A DNA stretch of 64,000 bases from JALYRV01 sp036675475 (GTDB lineage Bacteria; Acidobacteriota; Vicinamibacteria; Vicinamibacterales; SCN-69-37): assembly GCA_036675475.1 (NCBI GenBank), contig JAKFEY010000020.1, positions 1 to 64,000 on the forward strand, written 5' to 3'. Within the stretch, counting starts at the first letter, position 1, and the number at the start of each line of letters is the position of its first letter. The notes under the pieces are model-generated. The model worked only from the letters and a program-made list of their open reading frames with translations. It ran no database searches and was not told the origin of the DNA. Positions 23,953 to 32,958 of the stretch are shown in pieces. Both the position numbers and the translations under genes were made by a program.

Positions 23953-24834
23953 TCAGGCCGAAAGCTGCGCCTCGACTTCGGCGCGCGCCGGCACGCTGGC
24001 CATCGCGCCGCGCCGCGTGCAGCTGACGGCCGCGGCGGCATTCGCGAACCGCATGGCGTCCTCCAGCGGACGCGCCTCGAGCAGCGCGGCAATGAATCCC
24101 GCGCGGAACACATCGCCCGCGCCGGTCGTGTCGACCGCTGCCACCTGAAACCCCGGCGCCTCGATCACGTGATCGCGGTCGAGCGCCATCGCGCCGCGCG
24201 CGCCGAGCGTCACGATGATCGGCGCCGCGGTCACGCCGCGCAGCTGCCGCAGCGCGCGCGTCATGTCGGCTTCGCCGGTAATCGCCGCAGGCACATGCTC
24301 GGCGACGATCGGATGCGTCGCAAGCGCCAGCAGCTCCTTGGCGCGCTCGCCAACCTGATCGATGTCGGTGGTGACGATGCGTCCCGCGTCGCGCGCGCCG
24401 CGCGCCGCCTCAATCGACACCGCGATGTCGACATCGTCCACGTGCAGCACTTTCAACCGGGAATAATCAACCGGGTTGAATATTCCCGGTTGGCGCTGCC
24501 ACAGCACGATGCGTTCGGGCTGGCCGTCGGCGAGCAGGATCACAGAGTACGCCTGCGGCGCCTGGGCGGTGATGGTGTGCGAAATGTCGACGCCACGGCG
24601 GGCGAGCTCGGCGCGCACGAGGGCGCCGTTCGCGTCGCTGCCCGTGACGCCCATGAACGCCGCGCGCAGGCCGAGCGCCGCGCAGCCGGCCATGGCCGTG
24701 GCGGTCTGGCCGCCGGCCGAGACGGTGTGTGACTGAATCTGAAGTTTGGAGAGGGCGCCTTCCGGCTGCGGATACGCCGGAAGGAGATAGGTCAAATCGA
24801 CCGCGCTGGCCCCGACGCCCGCGACGTCGAACAT
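23953..24834 (-). CDS. PfkB family carbohydrate kinase
   Basis: A 293-residue ribokinase-fold sugar kinase. SAGGQTATAMAG is the N-terminal PfkB substrate-binding region, and DTTGAGDVFRAGF near residue 240 is the C-terminal signature with the catalytic Asp and anion hole. The substrate (ribose, fructose, nucleoside or similar) cannot be told. The ATG at 24834 abuts the stop of the upstream outer-membrane protein gene, so the two probably share a transcript. Confidence 0.92.
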   Translation of the reverse strand: MFDVAGVGASAVDLTYLLPAYPQPEGALSKLQIQSHTVSAGGQTATAMAGCAALGLRAAFMGVTGSDANGALVRAELARRGVDISHTITAQAPQAYSVILLADGQPERIVLWQRQPGIFNPVDYSRLKVLHVDDVDIAVSIEAARGARDAGRIVTTDIDQVGERAKELLALATHPIVAEHVPAAITGEADMTRALRQLRGVTAAPIIVTLGARGAMALDRDHVIEAPGFQVAAVDTTGAGDVFRAGFIAALLEARPLEDAMRFANAAAAVSCTRRGAMASVPARAEVEAQLSA

Positions 24835-25383
24835 CTAAAACGCGAAGCCCACGTTCACGCGGCCGGTCGGAAACGCCACCACGATGTCGTTGTCGTCGTC
24901 GCCGCCGCCAAACAGCCGCATGCCGCCGCCACCGAGGCCGATGAGCACGTTGCGCTTCGATCCGAGCAGCCACTCGTAGCCGACATCGATGCCGATCGCG
25001 CCGCGGGTTTCCTTGCGGCGCCGTTGAGTGGACTGGAAGTTGACCGGGTCGAAATCGTACGTGTCGTACGAGATGCGATGAAACCCGATGCGGCCGCCGA
25101 TGAAGAAGCCGGTGAGCGCGGCCCCCTGCGGGAAATAGCGGCCCAGCACCATGGCGTTGGTATAGCGGTCGTCGTCGAACTCCAGCGTGCCGGCCGAGAC
25201 ACCGATCGTCGACGCCTCGGTGACCTTGCGCTGGTACTCGCCATTAATGAAGCCGAGGATGTCGGCAATCGGCGACGTGGAGAGCGTCTGTTTGTGTTCG
25301 ACGGGCGTCTTCGTGCCCGTGTCCTGCGCAAACGCCAGGCTGGACGTCAGAACGAGCGCCGCCGCGAAAACCCCAATCTTCAC
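24835..25383 (-). CDS. Outer-membrane beta-barrel-like protein
   Basis: A 182-residue exported protein with signal peptide VKIGVFAAALVLTSSLAFA. The mature part has alternating aromatic/glycine strands (ALTGFFIGGRIGFHRISY, GAIGIDVGYEWLLG) and ends in phenylalanine (VNVGFAF), as outer-membrane barrels do. The function is unknown. I chose GTG 25383 because GGAGA lies 7 nt upstream and the signal peptide begins here; the longer frame would run into the tRNA-His gene. Confidence 0.7.
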   Translation of the reverse strand: MKIGVFAAALVLTSSLAFAQDTGTKTPVEHKQTLSTSPIADILGFINGEYQRKVTEASTIGVSAGTLEFDDDRYTNAMVLGRYFPQGAALTGFFIGGRIGFHRISYDTYDFDPVNFQSTQRRRKETRGAIGIDVGYEWLLGSKRNVLIGLGGGGMRLFGGGDDDNDIVVAFPTGRVNVGFAF

Positions 25384-25415
25384 TTTCCAATCTCCAATTT
25401 CCAATGAATTTATGG

Positions 25416-25488
25416 GGTGGATGACGGGAATCGAACCCGCAACGTCCGGCGCCACAGGCCGGTGCTCTGCCGTTGAGCTACATCCACC
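25416..25488 (-). tRNA. tRNA-His (GTG)
   Basis: Minus-strand cloverleaf: acceptor GTGGATG/CATCCAC with the additional G at -1 (25488) opposite C73, anticodon loop CTGTGGC (anticodon GTG), T-loop GTTCGATTC. CCA is encoded at 25413-25415. Confidence 0.96.
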
Positions 25489-25539
25489 GCAAGGAGGGTG
25501 AACTCAGGAGTTTAGCACCCGGTTCAGCAGCCGGGCAAC

Positions 25540-26493
25540 TCAGGCGATGCGGGCCTTCGCCTCGTCGATGCGGCGCACCTCGCCGCACGGGCGCTGGTCA
25601 GTGACCGCCAGCAGGTGTCCGTGCTCGACGCGCATCTGGCGCACGAACACTGAGGAGGCGGACACCTGCTTGGCGGCATACATCAGCTGATCCGCCTCGT
25701 CGAGCAGCGCGTTGGCCAGCTCCGGTCCGTTGCCGCGCCGGCCGTCGACCCCGCCAAGCTCCAGGCACACGATGCCGACGTCAACCTTCACGGGCCGCTC
25801 TGCCAGCTGCTCGTGCTCGCGCGACCAGTCGTACCCTTCCACGGCGCGCTTGTAGCGGTTGCCGATGAGGCATGCCGTATCGGGCCGCTGCAGGTCCGTA
25901 ATGACGAAGCAGAACTCGTCGCCGCCGAGCCGGGCGTGCAGGTCGCGGCTTGCGCCGGCGCGGTCCGACGCGATGAGGTCGGCGGATCGGACTTTTTCGG
26001 CAAGCAGGCACGCCACGCGCTCGATGATGCGATCGCCCACAGCGTGTCCGAGCGTGTCGTTGTAAATCTTGAAGCTGTTGATGTCGACCACGCCCACGCC
26101 GATGTGCTGCACGCGCTGTTCGGTGGCGAGGTAGGCCTCGAAGCGCTGGCGGAAGGCGTCGAAGCGGTAGAGGCGCGTTTTCGGATCGCGCTGCGACTTA
26201 TCGCTCAGGTCGGCGACGACGTCCTCGAAGTAGCGGGCGATGGCGCTGACGCGGTGGTCCTTTTCGCTGAGCTCGGCGTGCAGGGCTTTGACCTTTTCGG
26301 CGAAGCCTTCCGAGAGCGCGCGAATCGCGCCGGCCTTCGACCCCTCCAGCAGATCGCGCTGCCACTCGAGCACACTTTCCACACCGCGTATCAATTCCTC
26401 GCGGTCGTAGCGGCTCAGGCGGAACTCGCGCGCGACCCACTCGCGCAGCTCGTCGGTCGTTCTCGGCAGCTTGATCTGGGTTGCGGTCACCAT
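25540..26493 (-). CDS. Diguanylate cyclase (GGDEF domain)
   Basis: A 318-residue protein. The N-terminal ~95 residues are helical and of unknown type, then comes a GGDEF domain with the active-site motif LGGDEF (190-194), metal-site Asp in VVDINSFKIYND, and GHAVGD. It should make cyclic di-GMP, the biofilm/motility messenger. The RxxD inhibitory site normally just upstream of GGDEF is not intact (ASRD at that position), so product inhibition may be weak. There is no transmembrane segment. ATG 26493 was chosen as the better-supported start. Confidence 0.9.
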   Translation of the reverse strand: MVTATQIKLPRTTDELREWVAREFRLSRYDREELIRGVESVLEWQRDLLEGSKAGAIRALSEGFAEKVKALHAELSEKDHRVSAIARYFEDVVADLSDKSQRDPKTRLYRFDAFRQRFEAYLATEQRVQHIGVGVVDINSFKIYNDTLGHAVGDRIIERVACLLAEKVRSADLIASDRAGASRDLHARLGGDEFCFVITDLQRPDTACLIGNRYKRAVEGYDWSREHEQLAERPVKVDVGIVCLELGGVDGRRGNGPELANALLDEADQLMYAAKQVSASSVFVRQMRVEHGHLLAVTDQRPCGEVRRIDEAKARIA

Positions 26494-26564
26494 ACGCCTT
26501 CCCGAAACGCGCATCCCACGACGCGCTGCAGGATGTTGCAATCAAACGGTGTGCCGCGACGCGG

Positions 26565-28337
26565 TCATCCCACTTTGCGCAGCGTGCGCACCACGCGTCC
26601 TGATGGGCCGCCAGGCGAGCTCACCACGACGCGGACGATGTAGTCGCCCGGCTGGAGCGCAGCGATGGGCACGACGCCGCTGAGCGTCGCGCGCGTCTTG
26701 TCGGGCGAGGGCGTGAGCGCGGCCGGCAGGGAGAGCAGCGCGGGCCCGTTGAGCGAGCGCGCGATCTCGAGGCGGCCGGTGGGCATCACACCCGGCGGCA
26801 TGTCGGTGAGCTCGACCTGCGCGATGGCCGTCGGTTCCGCGCTGAAGATCATGCGCGGCTGAAACGCGCCGGCGCGCGACACGCCGAGGATCACCGTGCT
26901 CAGCTTGATGGGACCGGCGCTTTCGAGCACCGCGTTCAGGTCGTAATCCGCGGTTGCGGCACGGCCGGTCTCGTCGACGGCCGCGACCCGCATGCGATAG
27001 TGCCCGGGCGGCGCCACCATGGCCGCCATGATCGGGCCGCCGGTGAGCTCCTCGGGACGCGCGGTCCACTGGCCGATCATCGATCCCTTCTGATCGAACA
27101 GGCCGACGGCGGCGGCCTTCAGTTTCGCGGACGGCTCCGCCTCGGCCAGCGCGATCACGCGCAGCTTCTCGTCGCCGGGATTGCTCGACACATACCCGAT
27201 CGCGCGCATCGCAAACTCGCTGAAGCCGCGCGCCTGGCGCAGCATGTCGTGCGGCGTGACGGCGGACTTGCGGCCGGCATCCGCGCTGCTTTTCGTGAGC
27301 GCGATGCGCGGCCTCGCCCGCACCGTCACATCCGGCCGCGACGTCTTCACCTCGAGCCGCGTCACCCCGCCATCGTCGGGCCCCGCCGCGATGGTGGCGA
27401 TGTAGTACGTGGAGTAGCGCAGGATGCGCTCGACGGTGTCGCCGCTCTGGCCGCTGAGGCGCAGCAGCTCCGCGCCCGTGACGCCCGCGAGGGTTTCGAG
27501 GCCCGCTACGAGATCGGTGATGCGGCGGCCGGCCAGGTCCGCCGCCCCAACCGCGCCGGGCGCGATCATCTGATCCTCGGGCTGCAGCACGTGGAATGTC
27601 GCGCGCGCGCGCGCCGCCGCCACGCCGACTTCCTCGAACCGCTCGGGCAGAATCTGGCACATGCCGGCGCCGATGTTGCGCGCCGATCCGGGATCGTCGG
27701 TCGGCCCCGACATCGATGACGAGATGAAGACCACCGACGTCGGCCCCTCGCCACCGCCCATGCTGTTGAGCAGGCCTGTGAGCTGCTCGAGCGTGCGCTT
27801 CGCGCGGCACGCGAAGTCGGTGGAGCTTTCACCGCGCGGCGCCTTGCCGCCGATCTCGTTGAAGACCTCGCGCGCCTTCGCGTGGTCCGTGGTGAAGTCG
27901 AGGCGAATGCCGCCGAGCGGCACGGTGACGATGGCGACGCGGTCGGAGGGGGAGAGGCTCGACAGCAGCTGCCCAATCGCCGGCCGGAAGGCTTCTTCAC
28001 GGCCCGGCCGCACCGACTCATCGTCGAGCACGATCAGCAGCGTACGGTTGCGCGGGCGCGACACGATGCTCGACGCGAACGGTTCCGGCAGTTCGTCGAT
28101 GCCGCCGGCGTTGCCCATCGGCACGACGTCGAGATCGAGGACCGCGCGGTCGCGCGCGCCGATCTTCACCGTGACTTCTTCCGGCTTCAGGTCGAGCACG
28201 GGCGCGCCGCCGGGCCCGAATGCGACGAAGTCGACGGTCAGCACCTGCGGATTGGCCGCCGTCGGCGTGTTCTGCGCATGCGCGGCCACGGCAAGCAGGC
28301 CGGCCAGCGCGAAAGTGACCGGAAACGAACGTCTCAT
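26565..28337 (-). CDS. Secreted VWFA-related protein (Acidobacteria type)
   Basis: The 590-residue protein has a signal peptide (FALAGLLAVAAHA-Q) and a VWA-like domain. LTVDFVAFGPGGAPVLDLKPEEVTVKIG and LLIVLDDESV with FISSSMSG follow the pattern of the 'VWFA-related Acidobacterial domain' family, which is expanded in Acidobacteriota. The rest is probably beta-sandwich. The MIDAS motif DxSxS is altered (LDDES), so metal binding is uncertain. It probably acts outside the inner membrane in adhesion or in an unknown complex. RBS GGAGG precedes ATG 28337. Confidence 0.8.
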   Translation of the reverse strand: MRRSFPVTFALAGLLAVAAHAQNTPTAANPQVLTVDFVAFGPGGAPVLDLKPEEVTVKIGARDRAVLDLDVVPMGNAGGIDELPEPFASSIVSRPRNRTLLIVLDDESVRPGREEAFRPAIGQLLSSLSPSDRVAIVTVPLGGIRLDFTTDHAKAREVFNEIGGKAPRGESSTDFACRAKRTLEQLTGLLNSMGGGEGPTSVVFISSSMSGPTDDPGSARNIGAGMCQILPERFEEVGVAAARARATFHVLQPEDQMIAPGAVGAADLAGRRITDLVAGLETLAGVTGAELLRLSGQSGDTVERILRYSTYYIATIAAGPDDGGVTRLEVKTSRPDVTVRARPRIALTKSSADAGRKSAVTPHDMLRQARGFSEFAMRAIGYVSSNPGDEKLRVIALAEAEPSAKLKAAAVGLFDQKGSMIGQWTARPEELTGGPIMAAMVAPPGHYRMRVAAVDETGRAATADYDLNAVLESAGPIKLSTVILGVSRAGAFQPRMIFSAEPTAIAQVELTDMPPGVMPTGRLEIARSLNGPALLSLPAALTPSPDKTRATLSGVVPIAALQPGDYIVRVVVSSPGGPSGRVVRTLRKVG

Positions 28338-28352
28338 GGACCCTCCGGGAGT

Positions 28353-29879
28353 TTAGACACCGAACATCTCGCGATGGTGCCGGTACCAGGTGCTCTGAAA
28401 GCGATCGTCCGGATCGTACTCGCGCTTCTTTGCGAGCATCGCCGGCAGGCGCGGATAGCAGCGCTCGACCTGATCCTTCCGCGCCCAGCGGTGATAGGTC
28501 AGGTAATAGCTGCCGCCATGCGCGATGCCGAGATCGATCAGCTCGCGGAACGCGCCGGCGGCGGCGTCAATCGCTTTCTGCGCGTGCTCGATGTGCAGGT
28601 TGAAGATCACGCAGGCATACCGCTCTTTCGCCCACGGCAGAAAGCTCTCATCGTCCTTCTCGATCATGCGCACGGTGCCGTACACGATGTTGGCGCCGCG
28701 CCGCTTGAGGGCGACGGCCGCCGCCTCCATGAAGGCGTGGAGCTGGGGCCGCTGCACGTAAATCTCCGTGATCATCTCGGTAGCTTTGACGCGCGAGCGC
28801 AGCGCGCGGTCGACATCGGCGTGATAATTGTCGACGTAGGCGGCCGACAGCTGCGAATCGGCCCAGTAAATCTGGCCGGATGTCGCCAGATACCGCGTGG
28901 AGTAGACCTCGAACGCGCGGCGCTTGTACTTGTGCGCATAGAACGTCAGGCGCGCCCAGTCCTCCGGGTTGAAGCGTGTGGGATTGGCGGTCAGCGGCGT
29001 GTCGTCGGCGACCGGCTGGTAGGTGGAGAAGATGCCGCGGCGCAGAAAGCTGTCGCGGTTGGCGTCGGTCGTGAACTGGTAGTCGCCATACAGATAGCCG
29101 TCGCGGATGCGCTGCTCGAACCGGTCGATGATGCCGGCGGTTTCGCCGAGCTCGACGACTCGACGCACCTTCACGCGCGGCCGAAGCTGCAGTTGCAGGC
29201 GCGCGATCACGCCGAACAGGCCGTAGCCGCCGATGGCCAGGCTGAACAGCTCCGGGTTCTGCGTGCGCGAGCAGCGTTGCAGGTTGCCCTCGGCGTCGAT
29301 CAGGTCGAACCAGCGCACCTGCTGGACGATCGGCTTCAGGTTCAGTCCGCGCCCGTGCGCGTTGCACGCAAGCGCGCCGCCAAGACTGAGTCGATCCGCG
29401 CCGGTCTGCTTCTGATAGATGCCCCACTGCGGGCCGGCCGCGGCCGCCTGCTGCGTGTTCAGATACTCAATCAGCTGCGGCCACTGCACGCCGGCTTCGA
29501 GCGTCACCGTGCCGGCTTCGCGATCGAACGCGATGATCTGATTGAGCGCGCGCGTATCGAGCAGCACTGCGTCTTCCGCGAACTGTTGTCCGCCCATCGC
29601 ATGCCGTCCGCCGGCCATCGCCACCGCGCGTCCCGCCGCCTTCGCCTGCCGAATCGTCTCTGCGGCCGCGTCAAGGCCCTGGGCCTTGACGATGGCGTGC
29701 ACGCGCGTGGGATTGAGCTGCGAATGCAGATCGTTGACGAGCAGGGAGGTCTCGACGTCGGCAATCGCCGACGCGTAGGGCGACCGGACGTGAATCGTCG
29801 GGATAATGCAGCCGCCGGCGGCCACGCCCGCGACGCCGGCAGCCGCGGTGCCGAGGAACTCGCGTCGATTGAGCGTCAT
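28353..29879 (-). CDS. Tat-exported FAD-linked oxidase
   Basis: A 508-residue FAD-dependent oxidoreductase of the VAO/PCMH fold. The leader NRREFLGTAAAGVAGVAAGGC contains both a twin-Arg motif and a lipobox-like AGGC, so it may be folded before export and lipid anchored. AVAMAGGRHAMGGQQ is the FAD pyrophosphate-binding motif, and SLGGALACNAHGRG is typical of this fold. The substrate is unknown; the fold includes lactate, glycolate and sugar-lactone oxidases. The ATG overlaps the stop of the preceding DUF6265 gene in ATGA. Confidence 0.85.
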   Translation of the reverse strand: MTLNRREFLGTAAAGVAGVAAGGCIIPTIHVRSPYASAIADVETSLLVNDLHSQLNPTRVHAIVKAQGLDAAAETIRQAKAAGRAVAMAGGRHAMGGQQFAEDAVLLDTRALNQIIAFDREAGTVTLEAGVQWPQLIEYLNTQQAAAAGPQWGIYQKQTGADRLSLGGALACNAHGRGLNLKPIVQQVRWFDLIDAEGNLQRCSRTQNPELFSLAIGGYGLFGVIARLQLQLRPRVKVRRVVELGETAGIIDRFEQRIRDGYLYGDYQFTTDANRDSFLRRGIFSTYQPVADDTPLTANPTRFNPEDWARLTFYAHKYKRRAFEVYSTRYLATSGQIYWADSQLSAAYVDNYHADVDRALRSRVKATEMITEIYVQRPQLHAFMEAAAVALKRRGANIVYGTVRMIEKDDESFLPWAKERYACVIFNLHIEHAQKAIDAAAGAFRELIDLGIAHGGSYYLTYHRWARKDQVERCYPRLPAMLAKKREYDPDDRFQSTWYRHHREMFGV

Positions 29880-30394
29880 TGCTTTCTCAACACGACGGTG
29901 TCTTCCCGTGTGCCGGCGCCGCCGCTGACGGCGGTTTGCAGAGAGCCATCGGCGAGCCGTGTGTAGCGAACGAGCTTCGGGTAATCGTGCGCCGGATTCT
30001 CGAACGTGGCGCTGTCCGTGCTGATGCTCGTCAGCGTGAAGATCGTGGCCGGCGTGCGGCCGTTCGGCATGGCGATGTAGGCCAGGCTGCCGTCGCGCTC
30101 GGCGATGCAGACGAACTCGAAGCCGGCCAGGTCCGCGCCGCGCAGCGTGCGGCCGACCGCCAGCATCGTGCCCGACGCGGGCGGCGTCCAGCGTTCTTCC
30201 ACCGTGGTGTTGCGGCCGGCTGTGCCCACCCAGGTGGCCCCAAGCCACGCCAGCTGCGCGATACGCGCGGGCGCCGCCTTGAGGGTCGAGTCCACGCGCT
30301 CCTGCCCGGTCTGACAGGCTTGCGCGGGGGCGCGGTCATTAATAAGGACCAGAGGCGACGCCAGCAGGCAGGTCAGCAACAGATGTGGCCGCAT
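29876..30394 (-). CDS. DUF6265-like secreted protein
   Basis: A 172-residue protein with a signal peptide ending near RAPAQA. The mature region has LAWLGATWVG, EERWTPPASGTMLAVGRTLRG and TFENPAHDYPKLVRY, the pattern of small lipocalin-like proteins grouped as DUF6265. The function is unknown. ATG 30394 is preferred to a TTG 9 nt upstream. Translation is coupled to the FAD oxidase by a 4-nt overlap. Confidence 0.75.
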   Translation of the reverse strand: MRPHLLLTCLLASPLVLINDRAPAQACQTGQERVDSTLKAAPARIAQLAWLGATWVGTAGRNTTVEERWTPPASGTMLAVGRTLRGADLAGFEFVCIAERDGSLAYIAMPNGRTPATIFTLTSISTDSATFENPAHDYPKLVRYTRLADGSLQTAVSGGAGTREDTVVLRKQ

Positions 30395-30491
30395 TGGCGC
30401 CAACTCTAGCCGAAGCCCGGCTGTGTTGCGCGAAGAAACGGATCGGCCTTCAAGTTGCAGTGTTCAGGGCCCGAGAGAGGGCTGACGAGCT

Positions 30492-30938
30492 ATGACGACT
30501 GAACCAAACCGGCGGCGCAACAACCCGGCCGAACCGATCCACCAGCCGCGGCTTGCGGGCGTGCCCGTGCGCGAGAACGACATCGAGCCGACACTCGGGC
30601 TGCACTGGGTGGCGTGGCTGTGCCGCGCGCTCGCCGTCCTGCTGTTTCTGCTGATGGTGGTGCAGATCGCGCTCGGCGTGACCAGCGCCGTCGAGATCTC
30701 CTACGGCGTGCTGTTTGCCGAGGGCGTGCGCCTGCTGATTTTCGCAGGCCTGTTGTGGGGCGCCGGCGCCCTGGCCGATCTGTTCGTGCGGTCGCACCAT
30801 GACCTGCGCGCCACGCGCGTGCTGCTGGCGCGCATCGCGTATCGGCTGCGCGAGGATTCGCCGGACACACCGGCCCCGCCCGTGTCAGGACCCAACCCCG
30901 CGCTCCCCGGACGCGATGATGCGGGATACCGCCATTAG
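30492..30938 (+). CDS. Hypothetical membrane protein
   Basis: A 148-residue protein: a polar N-terminus of about 35 residues, two transmembrane helices (AWLCRALAVLLFLLMVVQIA and LLIFAGLLWGAGALADLFV), and a C-terminal cytoplasmic helix followed by a Pro-rich tail. No family is recognised. It is followed with 23-bp overlap by the GH6 gene and may be co-expressed with it. Confidence 0.75.
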   Translation: MTTEPNRRRNNPAEPIHQPRLAGVPVRENDIEPTLGLHWVAWLCRALAVLLFLLMVVQIALGVTSAVEISYGVLFAEGVRLLIFAGLLWGAGALADLFVRSHHDLRATRVLLARIAYRLREDSPDTPAPPVSGPNPALPGRDDAGYRH

Positions 30939-31914
30939 CATCGCCGCATGCCACCCGAAGCGCAGAGCGCGGACGGTGGCGGCGCTGCTCCTGATTCCCG
31001 TGCTGCTCTCGGGTTCGGCCGGCTCGAACCCGTTCAGTGGCAAGCGGCTCTACGTCGATCCGAACTCCGCGGCCAAGCGGCAGGCGGAAACGTGGAAGCG
31101 GACGAGGCCTGTCGATGCCGCGCTCATCGAGCGCATCGCGAATCAACCGGTCGCGCGCTGGATCGGCGGATGGGTGGGCGATGTCCGGCGCGAGATCAAT
31201 CAGGCCGTTGCGACGATCACCGGCTCGGGGTCGCTGCCCGTGTTTGTCGCCTACAACATTCCCTATCGCGACTGCGGCAGCTATTCCGCGGGCGGCTCCG
31301 CCACGGCCAACGCTTATCGCAAATGGGTTCGTGATTTTGCCGCCGGCGTCGGCGGCCGCAACGCCATCGTCATTCTCGAGCCCGATGCGCTGGCGGGCAT
31401 GGACTGCCTCGCCGCGGGCGGACGGCAGGAGCGCGTGACGCTGCTGCGCGAAGCGGTGCAGGTGCTGCGCGCGCAGCGCGCCGCCGTGTACCTCGACGCG
31501 GGACATGCGAACTGGCATGCGCCCGAGGAGATGGCGCGGCGCCTGAAGCTCGCGGGAATCGATCAGGCGAATGGCTTTGCGCTGAACGTGTCGAACTTCG
31601 CGCCCACGCAGGCCAACGTCGCGTACGGCGAGAAGTTGTCGCGCCTGGTCGGCGGCAAGCACTTCATCATCGACACCAGCCGCAACGGGCTGCCGACGAC
31701 GTCGAAGGAATGGTGCAATCCGCGCGGCCGCGCGCTGGGTGTGTCGCCGAGCACGAACACCGGTCACCCGCTCGTGGATGCGTTTCTGTGGGTGAAGGCG
31801 CCGGGCGAGTCGGACGGCACGTGCGGCGGAGGCCCGCAGGCCGGCACGTGGTGGAGCACCTACGCGCTCGAACTGAGCCGCATGGCGTCGACGTTGAGCG
31901 GCAGAACCCGCTAA
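30916..31914 (+). CDS. Secreted GH6 cellulase
   Basis: A family 6 glycoside hydrolase of 332 residues, cleaving beta-1,4-glucan with inversion. PVFVAYNIPYRDCGSYSAGG, IVILEPDALAG (catalytic Asp), YLDAGHANWHAP and FLWVKAPGESDGTCGG are the conserved blocks. The N-terminus is a signal peptide (VAALLLIPVLLSGSAG); no carbohydrate-binding module is attached. The start is ATG 30916, or the next codon at 30919, within the 3' end of the preceding gene. A GH9 gene lies 3 kb downstream, so the organism may degrade cellulose. Confidence 0.93.
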   Translation: MMRDTAISIAACHPKRRARTVAALLLIPVLLSGSAGSNPFSGKRLYVDPNSAAKRQAETWKRTRPVDAALIERIANQPVARWIGGWVGDVRREINQAVATITGSGSLPVFVAYNIPYRDCGSYSAGGSATANAYRKWVRDFAAGVGGRNAIVILEPDALAGMDCLAAGGRQERVTLLREAVQVLRAQRAAVYLDAGHANWHAPEEMARRLKLAGIDQANGFALNVSNFAPTQANVAYGEKLSRLVGGKHFIIDTSRNGLPTTSKEWCNPRGRALGVSPSTNTGHPLVDAFLWVKAPGESDGTCGGGPQAGTWWSTYALELSRMASTLSGRTR

Positions 31915-32777
31915 AGGCGGCGCGCCGCGTCAATAGCGGCCGCGAAGCGCTCGATGCCGCCGGGCGATGAGCCAAGGAACAGATGCGGCTCGATCAACTC
32001 CGCTTCGGCGAGCACGAAGCGGCCGTCCTGTTCGATGCCGTCCATCCGCGCGTACAGCGTTTTCGCGTCGAACAGGTTCAGCACGCGCGCGGCTTGTTCG
32101 ATCAGCGCGGCCGATAGGGCGAGCGGCTCGGTGCGGCCGCCGTATTCCTCCTGCACCCGGAAGTCGCCCGTCATTGCGCGCTTGATGACCGCGTGGCTGA
32201 AGCGCCCTCCAAGAAAGATGAGCGAGAGCTCGCCCTGCGTGATGGCGTCGAGGAACGGCTGGACGAGCGTGTCGCGCGCTTCAACGGCCGCGCGAAAGGT
32301 GTGCTCGCTGCCTGCCTCGCGCGCGTCGAGTCTCGCGGTGTGGAACGACGATGCGGACACCGCGGGTTTGATGACGAGCGCATCGGTGCCGAAGGCCTGC
32401 GCGATGGTGGCGAGCGGCGTGCCGTCGCCTCCGCGCGCGAGATGCGTAGGCACGATCGCGGCGCCGGCCGCTTCGAGCTCGAGCAGATATTGCTTGTGCG
32501 CGTTGCGCCGAAGCGTCGCCGGAGCGTTGAGCACCCGCACGCCGCGCGCCGACACCGCATCGGCCCATGCGAGGAACTCCTGGGGGCGGTGGTGGTAGTC
32601 CCAGCAGGAACGGATGACGACGAGTTCCTGCTCCACGCGCTCGGGCGGAGTCGTTGACCAGACGAGGGGCGCGGCATCGATGCTTCGCACGGCCAGCGCC
32701 TCGACGACGGCGCGATCCTCGGGCGTGAGGTCCGGATGATCTTCTGATGTGGCAAGTCCGACGCGCGCGCGAGGCAT
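31911..32777 (-). CDS. ATP-grasp ligase (DcsG-like)
   Basis: A 288-residue ATP-grasp-fold enzyme. The N-terminus RVGLATSEDHPDLTPEDRAV and VVIRSCWDYHHRPQEFLAWA are as in ATP-grasp proteins related to glutathione synthetase and the D-cycloserine enzyme DcsG; LVIKPAVSASSFHT and EAELIEPHLFLG supply ATP and metal residues. It should ligate a carboxylate to an amine or thiol, substrate unknown. The cycloserine similarity is by domain only, and no other cycloserine genes are here. The 3' end overlaps GH6 by 4 bp. A 32-bp imperfect palindrome lies about 50 bp upstream. Confidence 0.8.
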   Translation of the reverse strand: MPRARVGLATSEDHPDLTPEDRAVVEALAVRSIDAAPLVWSTTPPERVEQELVVIRSCWDYHHRPQEFLAWADAVSARGVRVLNAPATLRRNAHKQYLLELEAAGAAIVPTHLARGGDGTPLATIAQAFGTDALVIKPAVSASSFHTARLDAREAGSEHTFRAAVEARDTLVQPFLDAITQGELSLIFLGGRFSHAVIKRAMTGDFRVQEEYGGRTEPLALSAALIEQAARVLNLFDAKTLYARMDGIEQDGRFVLAEAELIEPHLFLGSSPGGIERFAAAIDAARRL

Positions 32778-32825
32778 GGATCCGAAAACGGTAGCAGAAA
32801 TTGCGGCCTCGCCCTGTGCAATACC

Positions 32826-32857
32826 TGTGGAAACTCACCCCGGGGCGAGTGTCCACA
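32826..32857. promoter_or_regulatory. 32-bp imperfect palindrome upstream of ATP-grasp gene
   Basis: TGTGGA-A-ACTC-A-CCCC is mirrored by GGGG-C-GAGT-G-TCCACA: 16-bp arms, two mismatches, no spacer. It is about 50 bp upstream of ATG 32777. It may be an operator or an RNA hairpin. A TCATCCACA sequence just beyond (32860-32868) resembles a DnaA box with one mismatch. Confidence 0.5.
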
Positions 32858-32925
32858 ATTCATCCACAGGTTGGCGTCTGCGCGCGGGCAGATTCTGCAA
32901 CGCGAGATCGCGGGCGTAACGTGTA

Positions 32926-32947
32926 GCACACATTTCCTTTTGTGTGC
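32926..32947. promoter_or_regulatory. Probable toxin-antitoxin operator
   Basis: GCACACA (32926-32932) and TGTGTGC (32941-32947) form a perfect inverted repeat around an 8-nt spacer. It lies just upstream of a GACAAT -10-like hexamer (32948-32953) that is 5 nt before the antitoxin ATG. This is the expected place for antitoxin autorepression. Confidence 0.6.
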
Positions 32948-32958
32948 GACAATGCGGC

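Noticed and set aside
28353..30248. A longer version of the FAD oxidase starting far upstream.
   Set aside because: The added part is the out-of-frame reading of the DUF6265 gene; the Tat leader at 29879 is the true start.
31911..32777. Possible D-cycloserine biosynthesis gene.
   Set aside because: Only the ATP-grasp domain resembles DcsG; no other cycloserine genes are present, so only the general ligase call is made.
32860..32868. TCATCCACA, a DnaA-box-like sequence, with TGTGGA nearby.
   Set aside because: A single near-match plus a half-site, without a cluster, dnaA, dnaN or AT-rich unwinding element, does not make a replication origin.
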